A stretch of DNA of 64,000 bases, from positions 186,001 to 250,000 of the forward strand of contig NZ_BAAAFG010000002.1 of assembly GCF_039523415.1 (NCBI RefSeq). The letters run 5' to 3'. Positions within the stretch are counted from its first letter, which is position 1. Every line of letters begins with the position of its first letter. The position numbers and the translations under genes were made by a program. This DNA comes from Gangjinia marincola. GTDB taxonomy: Bacteria > Bacteroidota > Bacteroidia > Flavobacteriales > Flavobacteriaceae. Below the pieces are notes generated by a model. It was not told where the DNA came from and did not search any database. It saw nothing but the letters and a program-made list of their open reading frames with translations. Shown in pieces: positions 8,539 through 17,989 of the stretch.

Positions 8539-11028
8539 TTAGAAATTAAAGCCAAAAGCTCCAGTAATCCCCCAGGATCTGGCATCCGGATTATCAAAGT
8601 AATTCCCTCTAAAGTGAGCGTCTAGCCTAAATACCTTAAAAATATTACTGATTCCCACACTGTACGACCAATATATTTGATCATCTGGCGCTCTTAAAAC
8701 AGGATTAGAAAATGAAGCATTTAGAGCTTGATTCTCTTCACTAATTTCACCCCACACTCCGCGTACTCCTATTACCTCTCGCCAATTAAGTTTTTGCATA
8801 AACGGGATACGAGAAAACAGTCGTCCGTTAAAATTGTGTTCTATATGTGTACTCACGTAGGTATCTGTGACAAACTCGTAAAAATTGAGTAGCGGAAAAG
8901 TTCCAAAAATAGAAAACAAGGTTTGGTTACCGGGCACCACATTCAATAATCCTAATGGAACTTCTCCAAATGTTTTCCCAGCCTCAAAGGTAGATGTAAG
9001 CCTTCCTAACCCACCAACCAGAAAAGGCTGACGATAATAAAACTGCAAGCGCTGATAGTCAAAATCACTTCCAAATAATCCTTTTACTCCGGTAGAATAG
9101 TTTAGAAACAAACTGGGAAAATCTCCGCTATTCACAACGGTTCGCTCCACCCCGTAGCCCGTAGTTTTTCTTTTTGGCGTATAGCGAATTATGGTTGAAA
9201 GCTCAGTTTGCTCCACAGTAGCTACAGTATCTGTTGCTCCTGGCCGAACATAACTTAAGTCAAATTCATTTGAAGCAGAAGTCAATGTGCGATAAGACCC
9301 CCCAAATCTAACCTGAAAATTCTTTGCTGGCTCCAACTCAAGTGCCATAGTAGTTAGGTTAATATCGGTAAGACTGGTGTTTGCTCCAACGGTGATAACA
9401 GCAGAAGATGCTAAACTACGCCCCAACACATCGCTGGTGTTAGTTAGGCTTGCACCAAGTTGCTCAATATCTCTGCGGTTTCCACCAGAAACGGTCAGAC
9501 GTAATTTTCGGTCCAGTAACCATTTTCCTGAAATCCCGTATTTAAATCGATCGTCCCTAAATCCATACGCCAAATATCCTTCAATTCGCCAAGGGTCGTT
9601 TTGACCAAAATAGGTCCTTCCGCCCCCGCGAAGTCTTACTCCCTCTACTTCATTAAATCCAAAAGTGGAGAAAATAGGTCCGTAATCCCACCCGTCAAAT
9701 TCCACATAACCCGAAGCTAAAATTGTCCCTACATTATACAATCGTTTAAATGCTTTAACTGTTTTAAGTGTATCCAGCATTTTATAGACTCCCGTTTCGT
9801 CTTTATTCAAACTTTCAAGACGATTGACCTCCCAAAAATTATCATCTCTGTTATAGATCTTTTCATTATAGGGGTCTACCTCTTGATCATAAAATCCTTC
9901 TCCTTTAGGTTTATCAAATTCATAATTATCGTATAACGTGGTGCGCTTACCGTAGACTCCACGGGATTCTTCTTTCTTACGGAAGGCGAAGTCTGACATG
10001 AAATAATCCTTTTTAATTAAAAAAGTAGAATCATTGAGAACATCAAATTCTTGTTCAATATAAATTTCTTTTACCCAGTTAATATTAGCACTCTTGGATG
10101 CCTGAAGGTTAATTTCTTTGATGGCCCAGGTTGAATCGTTCACCCAAAAATCTCCTTTAAACGTGAGTTCACCTTTTCTACGCGGATAGTACACAATATT
10201 ATAACACCATTTATCTCCTATATAGGCACTATCTGAAAGTACATAGTTGTACACATTGATCCCGGTGGTAGACAACGGACTTATAAAACTCTTATCAAAA
10301 AACTTGAGATAATTGTCATACACATTATAATCTGCATATAAGTCCTTAATGAATGCGATTAGCGTTTGATTACTGTTGAATCCAGAGTTTTTATTCCCGC
10401 GTAAATCTTCTTTCTCTTTATTTTCGACATTATCTCCATAGACTTTAGAGACAGATTCATTGAGAAAAATAGGGAGATAGGTTTTACCGGTGACACTATT
10501 CGTATCGGTTTGATCAAAGATGAACTCCATCCCGTTAAAGACCCTGCTGTTGATGACGGAGCTATCAATGGTATTGAGGTCAAATTCTATTTTTTCGTAT
10601 TTATTATACTCATACTGGTTGAACTTTTTCACCCCGTTTTCTCTTCTATTTTCCCAGATCTTGCGCAGGATATCAATAGCGGGATTATTCTTTTTGGATG
10701 TTTTTCCTTTGTAGATCACTACTTCATTTAGGGTAGCTGCTTCGGTAGTAAGTACAATTTCAAGATTGTAATTTGCTCCTTTCTCGATATCTACTATTTT
10801 GGTTTCAAAGCCAACAAAAGAAACTACAATTGCCTCATAATTTTGATCAGACTCTAAGTAGAAACGACCTTCTTCATTTGTGATAGTCCCTTCAGAAGAA
10901 TCACTAAAAAGAACATTTGCATAGGGAATACCAAGACCGGTATCATCCAGCACGACACCGCTTACCTTAGTTTGACCTAATGCAATCTGGGCAAGCAATA
11001 CCAATAAAAGAGAAAAAAAACTTTTCAT
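8539..11028 (-). CDS. DUF5686 outer-membrane protein with carboxypeptidase-like regulatory domain
   Basis: An 829-residue exported protein. A signal peptide ends near the ALGQ at residues 16-19. Residues about 20-105 form a CarboxypepD_reg-like beta-sandwich (GVVLDDTGLGIPYANVLF, then TNEEGRFYL). The rest matches DUF5686, a family common in Bacteroidota and predicted to end in an outer-membrane beta-barrel; the final residues GITGAFGFNF end in phenylalanine as barrel proteins do. It lacks a recognisable TonB-receptor plug, so a nutrient receptor role is not implied. Function unknown. Its promoter should lie after the pdhB terminator, so it is probably transcribed alone. Confidence 0.85.
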   Translation of the reverse strand: MKSFFSLLLVLLAQIALGQTKVSGVVLDDTGLGIPYANVLFSDSSEGTITNEEGRFYLESDQNYEAIVVSFVGFETKIVDIEKGANYNLEIVLTTEAATLNEVVIYKGKTSKKNNPAIDILRKIWENRRENGVKKFNQYEYNKYEKIEFDLNTIDSSVINSRVFNGMEFIFDQTDTNSVTGKTYLPIFLNESVSKVYGDNVENKEKEDLRGNKNSGFNSNQTLIAFIKDLYADYNVYDNYLKFFDKSFISPLSTTGINVYNYVLSDSAYIGDKWCYNIVYYPRRKGELTFKGDFWVNDSTWAIKEINLQASKSANINWVKEIYIEQEFDVLNDSTFLIKKDYFMSDFAFRKKEESRGVYGKRTTLYDNYEFDKPKGEGFYDQEVDPYNEKIYNRDDNFWEVNRLESLNKDETGVYKMLDTLKTVKAFKRLYNVGTILASGYVEFDGWDYGPIFSTFGFNEVEGVRLRGGGRTYFGQNDPWRIEGYLAYGFRDDRFKYGISGKWLLDRKLRLTVSGGNRRDIEQLGASLTNTSDVLGRSLASSAVITVGANTSLTDINLTTMALELEPAKNFQVRFGGSYRTLTSASNEFDLSYVRPGATDTVATVEQTELSTIIRYTPKRKTTGYGVERTVVNSGDFPSLFLNYSTGVKGLFGSDFDYQRLQFYYRQPFLVGGLGRLTSTFEAGKTFGEVPLGLLNVVPGNQTLFSIFGTFPLLNFYEFVTDTYVSTHIEHNFNGRLFSRIPFMQKLNWREVIGVRGVWGEISEENQALNASFSNPVLRAPDDQIYWSYSVGISNIFKVFRLDAHFRGNYFDNPDARSWGITGAFGFNF

Positions 11029-11080
11029 AAGTGCTTACCTAGGTAACGCGTTGGGTTTATTTAAAGTGCAATAATAAAAA

Positions 11081-11105
11081 ACCATCTACTATTATTGTAG
11101 ATGGT
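11081..11105 (-). terminator. pdhB terminator
   Basis: A 9-bp perfect stem (ACCATCTAC/GTAGATGGT) with a 7-base loop, followed on the minus strand by a T run, lies 35 bases after the pdhB stop. Confidence 0.8.
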
Positions 11106-11139
11106 CGAAGGAAAGTTAACCGCCTTACAGCATTTATGT

Positions 11140-12123
11140 CTAATTATCTTTATACAAGACTTTTTTTACGGCTTTCACAACATCATTAGCGTTTGGTAAC
11201 CATTCCTTCAATAAAGCCGGTGAATAAGGCGCTGGGGTATCAGCCGTATTTATTTTAACGATAGGCGCATCTAAATAATCAAAGATATTTTCTTGAACCT
11301 GATAGGTGATTTCTGTTGCAATATTTCCAAAAGGCCATGCTTCTTCAAGAACAACCAATCGATTTGTTTTTTTAACCGAAGTGAAAATAGCTTCATGGTC
11401 CATAGGTCTTACCGTTCTAAGATCGATGATTTCACAAGAGATGCCTTCTTTTTCCAATTCTTCGGCAGCGGCATAAGCCTCTTTTATAATTTTTCCGAAG
11501 GAAACAATAGTCACATCATCTCCCTCACGTTTGATATCAGCCTTTCCTAGTGGTATCGTATACTCTTCTTCAGGTACCTCACCCTTATCGCCATACATTT
11601 GCTCACTCTCCATGAAAATCACAGGATCGTCATCTCTAATCGCTGTTTTTAATAAGCCTTTAGCGTCATAAGGATTAGATGGTACTACTACTTTCAAACC
11701 CGGACAGTTCGCAAACCAACTCTCAAATGCTTGAGAATGTGTAGCCGCCAATTGCCCTGCACTTGCGGTAGGTCCTCTAAAGACAATAGGAATATTAATT
11801 TGACCGCCACTCATTTGACGCATTTTAGCTGCATTATTGATAATTTGATCAATACCAACTAAAGAGAAATTAAAGGTCATAAACTCAATAATAGGACGAT
11901 TATCCAGCATGGCACTACCCACTCCAATTCCTGCAAAACCAAGTTCAGATATTGGGGTATCTACCACACGTTTTGCTCCAAATTCATCCAGCATTCCTTT
12001 TGAAGCTTTATACGCACCGTTATATTCTGCCACTTCTTCACCCATCAAATAGATCGATTCATCACGACGCATTTCTTCACTCATCGCTTCACAAACCGCT
12101 TCTCTAAATTGTATTGTTCTCAT
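11140..12123 (-). CDS. pdhB: Pyruvate dehydrogenase E1 component, beta subunit
   Basis: A 327-residue E1-beta protein of the thiamine-diphosphate 2-oxo acid dehydrogenases. It shows the pyrimidine-binding fold (GEEVAEYNGAYKASKG, then DTPISELGFAGIGVGSA) and a transketolase C-terminal domain. With E1-alpha it decarboxylates pyruvate and acetylates the E2 lipoyl groups. The alpha subunit is not adjacent and lies outside the window, as in many Flavobacteriia where pdhB stands alone. It differs from the fused E1 at 61062-63128, which is branched-chain type. A -7 box and a terminator indicate a single-gene unit. Confidence 0.92.
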   Translation of the reverse strand: MRTIQFREAVCEAMSEEMRRDESIYLMGEEVAEYNGAYKASKGMLDEFGAKRVVDTPISELGFAGIGVGSAMLDNRPIIEFMTFNFSLVGIDQIINNAAKMRQMSGGQINIPIVFRGPTASAGQLAATHSQAFESWFANCPGLKVVVPSNPYDAKGLLKTAIRDDDPVIFMESEQMYGDKGEVPEEEYTIPLGKADIKREGDDVTIVSFGKIIKEAYAAAEELEKEGISCEIIDLRTVRPMDHEAIFTSVKKTNRLVVLEEAWPFGNIATEITYQVQENIFDYLDAPIVKINTADTPAPYSPALLKEWLPNANDVVKAVKKVLYKDN

Positions 12124-12154
12124 ATAATGTTGTCTTTATGCTACAGGAGCTGAG

Positions 12155-12162
12155 CAAAAATA
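12155..12162 (-). promoter_or_regulatory. Candidate pdhB -7 box
   Basis: The minus strand reads TATTTTTG, 31 bases upstream of the pdhB start codon, matching TAnnTTTG. Confidence 0.45.
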
Positions 12163-12368
12163 ACAATTCAAAGATGGTTTTTCTAATGCTAACCGACAAA
12201 AATTTATTATGCGCGCATAGGAAATTTAGTTTTTAAGTATTATCTTCGTCGACTCGTATTTTTTAGCAGTATTTTATGCAAAATCGGCAAAAAAGAGCCC
12301 TATTTTTAGACTCTTAGTAATGATTCAAGAATTTTTAGTCTTAACTCAATAAACATTCATACCTTAAT

Positions 12369-13115
12369 ATGAAGATCTTAGTATGTATTAGTCATGTTCC
12401 AGACACGACTTCTAAAATCAATTTTACAGATGGTGACACCAAATTTGATACTAATGGTGTTCAATTTGTCATTAATCCTAACGATGAATTTGGTCTTACA
12501 CGTGCCATGTGGTTTAAAGAAAAGCAAAGCGCAAGTGTAGATGTAGTTACTGTTGGCGGTGCAGAAGTAGAACCTACCCTTAGAAAAGCACTAGCTATTG
12601 GAGCAGATAATGCCATTCGTGTTAATACACCCGCTCAAGGCGGAATGCAAGTCGCCAAAGAACTAGCAAAAGTTGTCCAAGATGGAGGTTACGATTTAGT
12701 CATTGCCGGTAGGGAATCTATCGATTATAACGGCGGGATGGTCCCCGGAATGTTAGCAGCAATGATAGACGCTAATTTTGTAAACACCTGTGTTGGTCTT
12801 GAAGTTGACGGAACTACCGCCACGGCAGTTCGCGAGATTGACGGTGGTAAAGAAACCTTGAAAACTAGTTTACCTTTAGTCATTGGAGGTCAAAAAGGTT
12901 TAGTGGAAGAAAGTGATTTACGTATCCCAAACATGAGAGGAATCATGATGGCACGTAAAAAACCACTTAATGTAGTTGAACCTGTGGGTGCAGTCCAAGC
13001 AACAGATATTACCAGTTTTGAAAAGCCTACTCCAAAAGGAGAAGTAAAACTAGTAGATGCAGATAATATTGATCAATTAATCGATCTGCTTCATAATGAA
13101 GCAAAGGCAATATAG
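12369..13115 (+). CDS. etfB: Electron transfer flavoprotein beta subunit
   Basis: A 248-residue ETF beta subunit (MKILVCISHVPDTTSK at the N-terminus; 'AGRESIDYNGGMVPGMLA' in the AMP/domain III region). With EtfA it accepts electrons from acyl-CoA and related dehydrogenases and passes them to ETF:quinone oxidoreductase. Length is typical. It precedes etfA by 115 bp; this spacer is unusually long for the pair and is filled by two dispersed repeats, so the two are likely co-transcribed through a hairpin-rich linker. It is divergent from pdhB. Confidence 0.95.
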   Translation: MKILVCISHVPDTTSKINFTDGDTKFDTNGVQFVINPNDEFGLTRAMWFKEKQSASVDVVTVGGAEVEPTLRKALAIGADNAIRVNTPAQGGMQVAKELAKVVQDGGYDLVIAGRESIDYNGGMVPGMLAAMIDANFVNTCVGLEVDGTTATAVREIDGGKETLKTSLPLVIGGQKGLVEESDLRIPNMRGIMMARKKPLNVVEPVGAVQATDITSFEKPTPKGEVKLVDADNIDQLIDLLHNEAKAI

Positions 13116-13131
13116 ATAAGTCGACCAGGAT

Positions 13132-13183
13132 TCCTGGCTTGCTCCTCCGCTAATGCTTCTGCGACACGCGGACGCAGGAATGA
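13132..13183 (+). repeat. 48-52-bp dispersed hairpin repeat, copy 2 (etfB-etfA spacer)
   Basis: Same element as 5175-5222 in inverse orientation. It has TCCTGG...CGCAGGA ends and a CTCCGC/GCGGA inner pair, and is followed by TGACA, as in the degenerate copy (5260-5311). Confidence 0.75.
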
Positions 13184-13194
13184 CAAAATTAATC

Positions 13195-13216
13195 TCTTGA
13201 AACAAGTTCAGGATCA
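13195..13216 (+). repeat. Short TTGAAACAAGTTCAGGA-type repeat
   Basis: A small inverted repeat (CTTGAA-ACAAG-TTCAGG, one wobble) that recurs almost identically at 18193-18211 before thyA (TCCTGAAACAGGTTCAGGA). Both copies lie a few bases before the start of a plus-strand gene. Confidence 0.55.
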
Positions 13217-13230
13217 ATAAAAAATAACTT

Positions 13231-14199
13231 ATGTCAGTTTTAGTTTATACAGAATCAGAAAACGGAAAATTCAAAAAAACAGCTTTTGAGGCGGCTTCTT
13301 ATGCCAAAGGCATTGCAGATATGTTAGACACAAGCGTTAGTGCGATTTCATTTAACGCAGTAGATGCTGATGTATTAGGAACATACGGTGTTTCTAAAGT
13401 TCTCAATGTCGAACATGATAAATTAAAGAACTTTAATGCAAAAGCTTATGCTGATGCAATCACACAAGCTGCCAAGCAAGAAGATGCCAAGGTTGTAGTG
13501 GTAAGTCAAACAGCAGATGCTAAATTCTTAGCTCCTATACTGGCGGTTCATCTGGAAGCAGGGTACGTTTCTAATGTGGTGGCTTTGCCAGAAAGCGCAG
13601 ATCCTTTTAGTGTAAAGCGCACGGCATTTACCAACAAGGCTTTCGGGATGACAACGATTTCGACCGATGTAAAAATCGTAGGAATTGGTAAGAATGCTTA
13701 CGGACTTAAAGAAAATGAAACAAATTGCGCAGTAAAGGCGTTCTCACCATCCTTGAATGAGGGTGATTTTTCAGTCGAAGTTGTTTCGGTCGATAAAGCC
13801 ACAGATAAAGTAACCATTGCAGATGCCGAGGTGGTCGTATCTGGCGGTAGAGGTCTAAAAGGTCCTGAGAACTGGCATCTTATCGAGAATCTGGCTGAGG
13901 TTCTTGGAGCCGCTACCGCGTGTTCTAAGCCGGTAAGTGATATGGGCTGGAGACCCCACGGTGAACATGTAGGACAAACCGGTAAGCCGGTTGCATCTAA
14001 CCTTTATATTGCTATAGGAGTATCTGGTGCTATTCAACACCTTGCAGGAATCAACGCTTCTAAAACTAAAGTGGTCATCAACAATGACCCGGAAGCTCCT
14101 TTTTTCAAAGCTGCAGATTATGGTATCGTAGGTGATGCCTTTGAAGTTGTCCCTAAACTCACTGAAAAGTTAAAGGAATTTAAGGCGAATAACGCATAA
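13231..14199 (+). CDS. etfA: Electron transfer flavoprotein alpha subunit
   Basis: A 322-residue ETF alpha subunit. The C-terminal FAD-binding domain is unmistakable: VSGGRGLKGPENW, the segment around 'GQTGKPVASNLYIAIGVSGA', and INNDPEAPFF close to the C-terminus. It binds FAD and, with EtfB, carries electrons from fatty-acid and amino-acid oxidation to the quinone pool. A strong terminator follows 44 bases later. Length and motifs are complete. Confidence 0.96.
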   Translation: MSVLVYTESENGKFKKTAFEAASYAKGIADMLDTSVSAISFNAVDADVLGTYGVSKVLNVEHDKLKNFNAKAYADAITQAAKQEDAKVVVVSQTADAKFLAPILAVHLEAGYVSNVVALPESADPFSVKRTAFTNKAFGMTTISTDVKIVGIGKNAYGLKENETNCAVKAFSPSLNEGDFSVEVVSVDKATDKVTIADAEVVVSGGRGLKGPENWHLIENLAEVLGAATACSKPVSDMGWRPHGEHVGQTGKPVASNLYIAIGVSGAIQHLAGINASKTKVVINNDPEAPFFKAADYGIVGDAFEVVPKLTEKLKEFKANNA

Positions 14200-14245
14200 T
14201 TTTGTTAACTTGCCGCCCTTGAAGAAGAGGGCTGAATGCTATTAA

Positions 14246-14268
14246 AAACAGTCCTTTACGGACTGTTT
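14246..14268 (+). terminator. etfA terminator
   Basis: A perfect 9-bp stem (AAACAGTCC/GGACTGTTT), 5-base loop and a T run. It argues against the ATG at 14236 as the start of the next gene, since that ATG sits just before the stem. Confidence 0.85.
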
Positions 14269-14283
14269 TTTTTTGAATATTCT

Positions 14284-14895
14284 ATGAGTCTTGTGCGATT
14301 GAACATAAAAGGTATTTCCTATAGCCAAACCCAAAATGGTGCCTATGCACTCATTCTCAATGAGGTAGACGGCGAACGACAGTTGCCTATCGTGATCGGA
14401 GCTTTTGAAGCTCAATCCATTGCAATTGCACTTGAAAAAGATATTAGACCACCCCGACCGCTTACACACGATTTATTTAAAAGTTTTTCTGATCGATTTG
14501 ATATTGTGGTAAAACAAGTGATTATTCACAAATTAGTAGATGGTGTGTTCTATTCGAGTTTAATCTGTGAACGAGATAAAATCGAAGAAATCATAGATGC
14601 CCGTACCAGCGATGCTATTGCTTTAGCCTTACGATTTAAGGCTCCAATATTTACCTACAAGAATATTTTAGATAAAGCAGGGATTTATCTTTCAAACGAT
14701 CAAACTACCGAAGAGAAAACAACTAAAAAAGAAAAGGTTACGTTAAAGTCACCAAAAGAAGGTAAGGTAAAGGAAAGTGATTTCAAAAATAAAACGCTTG
14801 ATGAACTCAACACCCTCTTAGGCAAAGCTGTAGATAGTGAGGACTACGAACGTGCTGCTAGAATAAGGGATGAAATTTCTAAACGTACCTCTTAA
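14284..14895 (+). CDS. Bifunctional nuclease (DUF151) with C-terminal UVR motif
   Basis: A 203-residue protein. Residues 1 to about 135 form the bifunctional nuclease domain (VRLNIKGISYSQTQNGAYALIL at the start, LPIVIGAFEAQSIA, then SDAIALALR), a family with reported DNase/RNase activity. A Lys-rich linker leads to a C-terminal UvrB/UvrC motif (LDELNTLLGKAVDSEDYERAA). The frame stays open to an ATG at 14236, but that extension would translate the etfA terminator, so I start at 14284 (MSLVRL). The nupC-type gene begins 6 bp downstream, probably in the same transcript. Confidence 0.88.
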   Translation: MSLVRLNIKGISYSQTQNGAYALILNEVDGERQLPIVIGAFEAQSIAIALEKDIRPPRPLTHDLFKSFSDRFDIVVKQVIIHKLVDGVFYSSLICERDKIEEIIDARTSDAIALALRFKAPIFTYKNILDKAGIYLSNDQTTEEKTTKKEKVTLKSPKEGKVKESDFKNKTLDELNTLLGKAVDSEDYERAARIRDEISKRTS

Positions 14896-14901
14896 CGCAT
14901 A

Positions 14902-16288
14902 ATGATCACTTCACTTTTTGCGTTAGTTACAACGCTAAACATTCAACCAGATCAGGTTCCATTAAAAGAATTAATTCCAAGTCAAGGCTTTTCACTTGAA
15001 AGTTTATGGCGAGGCGTTCTTGGGATGATCACACTTATTGCTCTGGCCTTTTTATTTAGCAGTAAAAAAAGAGGTATTAACTGGAAAACAGTTGGGATTG
15101 GATTAGCATTTCAATTGATCATCGCCATTGGGGTACTTAAAGTTCCCTTTATTCAAAAAGGTTTTGAATATGCCGGGAAGGTATTTGTACAAATTCTTGA
15201 GTTCACCAAAGCAGGAAGCAAATTTCTCTTTGAAGGTTTAATTGTAGATACTGAAACCTTTGGATTTATATTCGCGTTTCAGGTATTGCCAACGATTATA
15301 TTCTTTTCTGCTTTAACTTCGGTCTTATTTTATTTAGGTATAATCCAGAAAATCGTTCAGGCATTAGCCTGGGTATTGACCAAACTCCTTCAGATCTCCG
15401 GAGCCGAAAGTTTATCAGTTGCCGGGAATATTTTTCTAGGTCAGACAGAAGCTCCCCTCCTTATCAAAGCTTACTTAGAGCGTATGAATAAATCTGAAAT
15501 ATTGTTGGTAATGACCGGCGGGATGGCAACTGTAGCAGGGGCTGTTCTTGCAGCATATATTGGATTTCTGGGTGGTGATGACCTGGCACTCCAACTCGTC
15601 TTTGCTAAACATTTATTAACGGCCTCTGTTATGGCGGCACCTGGTGCAATTATTATTTCAAAAATACTGTACCCTCAAACTGAACCCATTAATAATGAAG
15701 TGAGCGTTTCTCAAGAAAAAATAGGTTCAAACATTCTAGACGCTATCGCCAATGGTACTACCGAAGGGTTGAAACTCGCCGTGAATGTAGGTGCGATGTT
15801 ACTGGTATTTGTAGCCTTTATAGCGATGATCAATTATGGTCTTGGGAAAGCCGGTTTGATAGGTGGCTTTAACGATTGGCTGGCCGCGAACACCCCGTAC
15901 CAGCAATTTTCTCTAGAAGCCATTTTAGGAACCGTCTTTGCTCCACTCATGTGGTTGATCGGTATCGCAAAAGATGATGTGATGCTTATGGGCCAGTTGC
16001 TGGGGATCAAATTAGCTGCAAGTGAATTTGTAGGTTACATCCAATTGGCAGAACTCAAAGACATGAATAATATTCTAAGCTTAAACTACGAAAAATCAGT
16101 TATCATGGCGACCTATATGCTGTGTGGTTTTGCGAATTTTGCTTCGATCGGGATTCAAATTGGAGGGATTGGTTCTTTGGGCTCCAGGGCAACGTAAAAC
16201 ACTTTCAGAGTTTGGGATAAAAGCCCTAATTGGCGGGACCATTGCATCATTACTTTCTGCAACTATTGCCGGAATGATTATTGGGTAG
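14902..16288 (+). pseudogene. nupC: NupC-type concentrative nucleoside transporter, frameshifted near the C-terminus
   Basis: The uninterrupted frame ends at 16197 (431 residues) and covers the CNT-family core: N-terminal helices, gate region ('FLGQTEAPLL', 'GGMATVAGAVLAAYIGFLG') and C-terminal helices. Just before the stop the frame changes: after IGSLG, shifting by one base at the GGG of 16179-16181 restores APGQRKTLSEFGIKALIGGT, ending at 16286-16288. This is the expected CNT C-terminus and gives 461 residues. One extra G is the simplest explanation; it may be a real mutation or a sequencing error. The family imports nucleosides with Na+ or H+. The truncated form would lose the last transmembrane helix. 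Confidence 0.85.
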
Positions 16289-16310
16289 TTTCCCCTTCAG
16301 CTGAAACAAA

Positions 16311-16340
16311 AAATCCGATCTGCCTATACAAACCGGATTT
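16311..16340. terminator. Possible bidirectional terminator
   Basis: A 7-bp stem (AAATCCG/CGGATTT) with a 16-base loop between the convergent nupC and the small exported protein. An A run lies on its left, favouring the minus strand. The long loop makes this weak. Confidence 0.4.
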
Positions 16341-16358
16341 AGTAATCACTTAGCCTCT

Positions 16359-16712
16359 TTACCATTTTACTACTTTCATATTTTTCTTGGTAAAGGTCTG
16401 GTCTTCGGTCTTAACGATAAATCTAAAGTCCATTAACTCAACCTTACTAAAGTCAAATATTTTACCGACTTCGGCTTTTCCCTTTATCGTTTCAGAAAAA
16501 ACTCTATTATCGTGATGATCAAAAATTGTTATCGTCACCTTCTCCTGAGATAAATTAAGATAAGTAAGATAAATCAAATCATCTGTAATTCGCATGACAG
16601 GAACCTGTTCGCTTTTAGTTTTACCCTTTCCCGGGTTCTTTTCGGTAGCCATACCTGTTTGAGCAAGTAATAATAACGCTACCATGACTGCACTTTTTCT
16701 AATTGTGTTCAT
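16359..16712 (-). CDS. Small exported hypothetical protein
   Basis: A 117-residue protein starting at MNTIRKSAV, chosen over an ATG 9 codons upstream because it gives a clean signal peptide (basic start, hydrophobic VMVALLLLA, cleavage after GMA). The mature part opens with a Lys-rich stretch. It then alternates beta-strand segments (LTYLNLSQEKVTITIFD, NRVFSETI, FRFIVKTED) and ends KVVKW, like a single small immunoglobulin-like domain related to T9SS sorting-domain folds. No family was recognised with confidence. It is convergent with nupC. Confidence 0.65.
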   Translation of the reverse strand: MNTIRKSAVMVALLLLAQTGMATEKNPGKGKTKSEQVPVMRITDDLIYLTYLNLSQEKVTITIFDHHDNRVFSETIKGKAEVGKIFDFSKVELMDFRFIVKTEDQTFTKKNMKVVKW

Positions 16713-16852
16713 ACATCTTGTTTTTTGATTACGATACAAAGCTATGGCGAGAGATTGGTCATGAAGACCACAGGATTACCCTGTATCTGTATTATTTTAT
16801 CAAATATTAAGTATTAAAAAATGCAGCATGGTAAAATACCACATATTCAAGG

Positions 16853-16860
16853 TAAATTTG
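16853..16860 (+). promoter_or_regulatory. Candidate -7 box of the AraC-family gene
   Basis: TAAATTTG matches TAnnTTTG and lies 52 bases before the start codon. Confidence 0.4.
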
Positions 16861-16912
16861 TATAGTAGTTGTGATAAAAAGCGATCTAATTTAGTCGTTA
16901 AATTATATAGAT

Positions 16913-17785
16913 ATGGCACAATATAAACCCACCTTAGAATCTATTGAGCCAAATTTTGGTCACTCCTTTACCTATGCACGCTATGATGCCTATAACCATA
17001 ATGAAAATATCTTTTGGCATTATCACCCGGAAATTGAATTAGTCTACGTTAATGGAGGCAACGGGAAGAGGCATATTGGCAGTCATGTTTCGTATTATAA
17101 AAATGGTGATTTGATTCTTATTGGAAGCAATCTTCCTCATTGCGGCTTTACCGATTCGCTCACCGGTAATCGATCTGAAACCGTTATTCAAATGAAAGCC
17201 GATTTTCTGGGTGACCAATTTTTTAGCATTCCAGAGATGAAACAAATCGCTACTCTTTTTGAAAAGGCTCAGGGTGGTATGGCATTTAGAGGTGCATCTA
17301 AAGATAGGATCGGTGCGAAAATTGAGGCGCTACAAGATGAAAGTGAGTTTAACCGGTTACTTGGCATACTATCTATCCTAAATGACCTGGGTCAAAGTGA
17401 TGAGTTTGCCATTCTTAACGCTAATGGCTTAGCTATTCAAACTGTTGCTGGGGATAACGACCGTATTGAAAAAGTTTTTAATTACGTGCATGAGCACTAC
17501 CGCGAAGAAATATCCCTTGAAGAAATCGCCGGTTTGGTAAGTATGACGCCGCCTTCTTTTTGTCGTTATTTTAAAAAAACAACCAACAAAACTTTTGTAC
17601 AATTTGTCAATGAATGTAGGCTGGTACAAGCCTCAAAACTTCTTACAGAGCAACGTTTAAGTATTACCGATATATGCTTTGAATCTGGATTTAATAATTT
17701 TTCGCATTTTGCAAAATCATTTAAAAAATTTACCGGTCAAACCCCCTCTGCATATAGAGGTACACTAAAGCGGGTGCTACAATAA
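16913..17785 (+). CDS. AraC-family transcriptional regulator with cupin sensor domain
   Basis: A 290-residue cytoplasmic regulator. The N-terminal half has cupin-like features (WHYHPEIELVYVNGG at about 36-50, then GDLILIGSNLPHC), a fold that usually binds a sugar or other small ligand. Residues about 185-290 form the double helix-turn-helix domain: 'EISLEEIAGLVSMTPPSFCRYF' followed by 'SITDICFESGFNNFSHFAKSF' and GQTPSAYR. It stands alone; the target is unknown. Neighbours (an exported protein, thyA) give no clue to the inducer. Confidence 0.9.
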   Translation: MAQYKPTLESIEPNFGHSFTYARYDAYNHNENIFWHYHPEIELVYVNGGNGKRHIGSHVSYYKNGDLILIGSNLPHCGFTDSLTGNRSETVIQMKADFLGDQFFSIPEMKQIATLFEKAQGGMAFRGASKDRIGAKIEALQDESEFNRLLGILSILNDLGQSDEFAILNANGLAIQTVAGDNDRIEKVFNYVHEHYREEISLEEIAGLVSMTPPSFCRYFKKTTNKTFVQFVNECRLVQASKLLTEQRLSITDICFESGFNNFSHFAKSFKKFTGQTPSAYRGTLKRVLQ

Positions 17786-17989
17786 ATCATAGTCAAAATA
17801 AATTTCGTTTTCGTACTCATATGTATTTAACACCACGTTGATAACTTTTAGCTTCTTTAAGTGGCAAGATTCGTGGATAATCCCTCTTTTCTTTAATTTT
17901 CGGCAGATTTATAAGGAACTGTTTTTAAAAATAGTTCAGTAATTTTCAGTCGAATTTTAGAAAAGGTTACTTACGGAGAATAGTTTACT

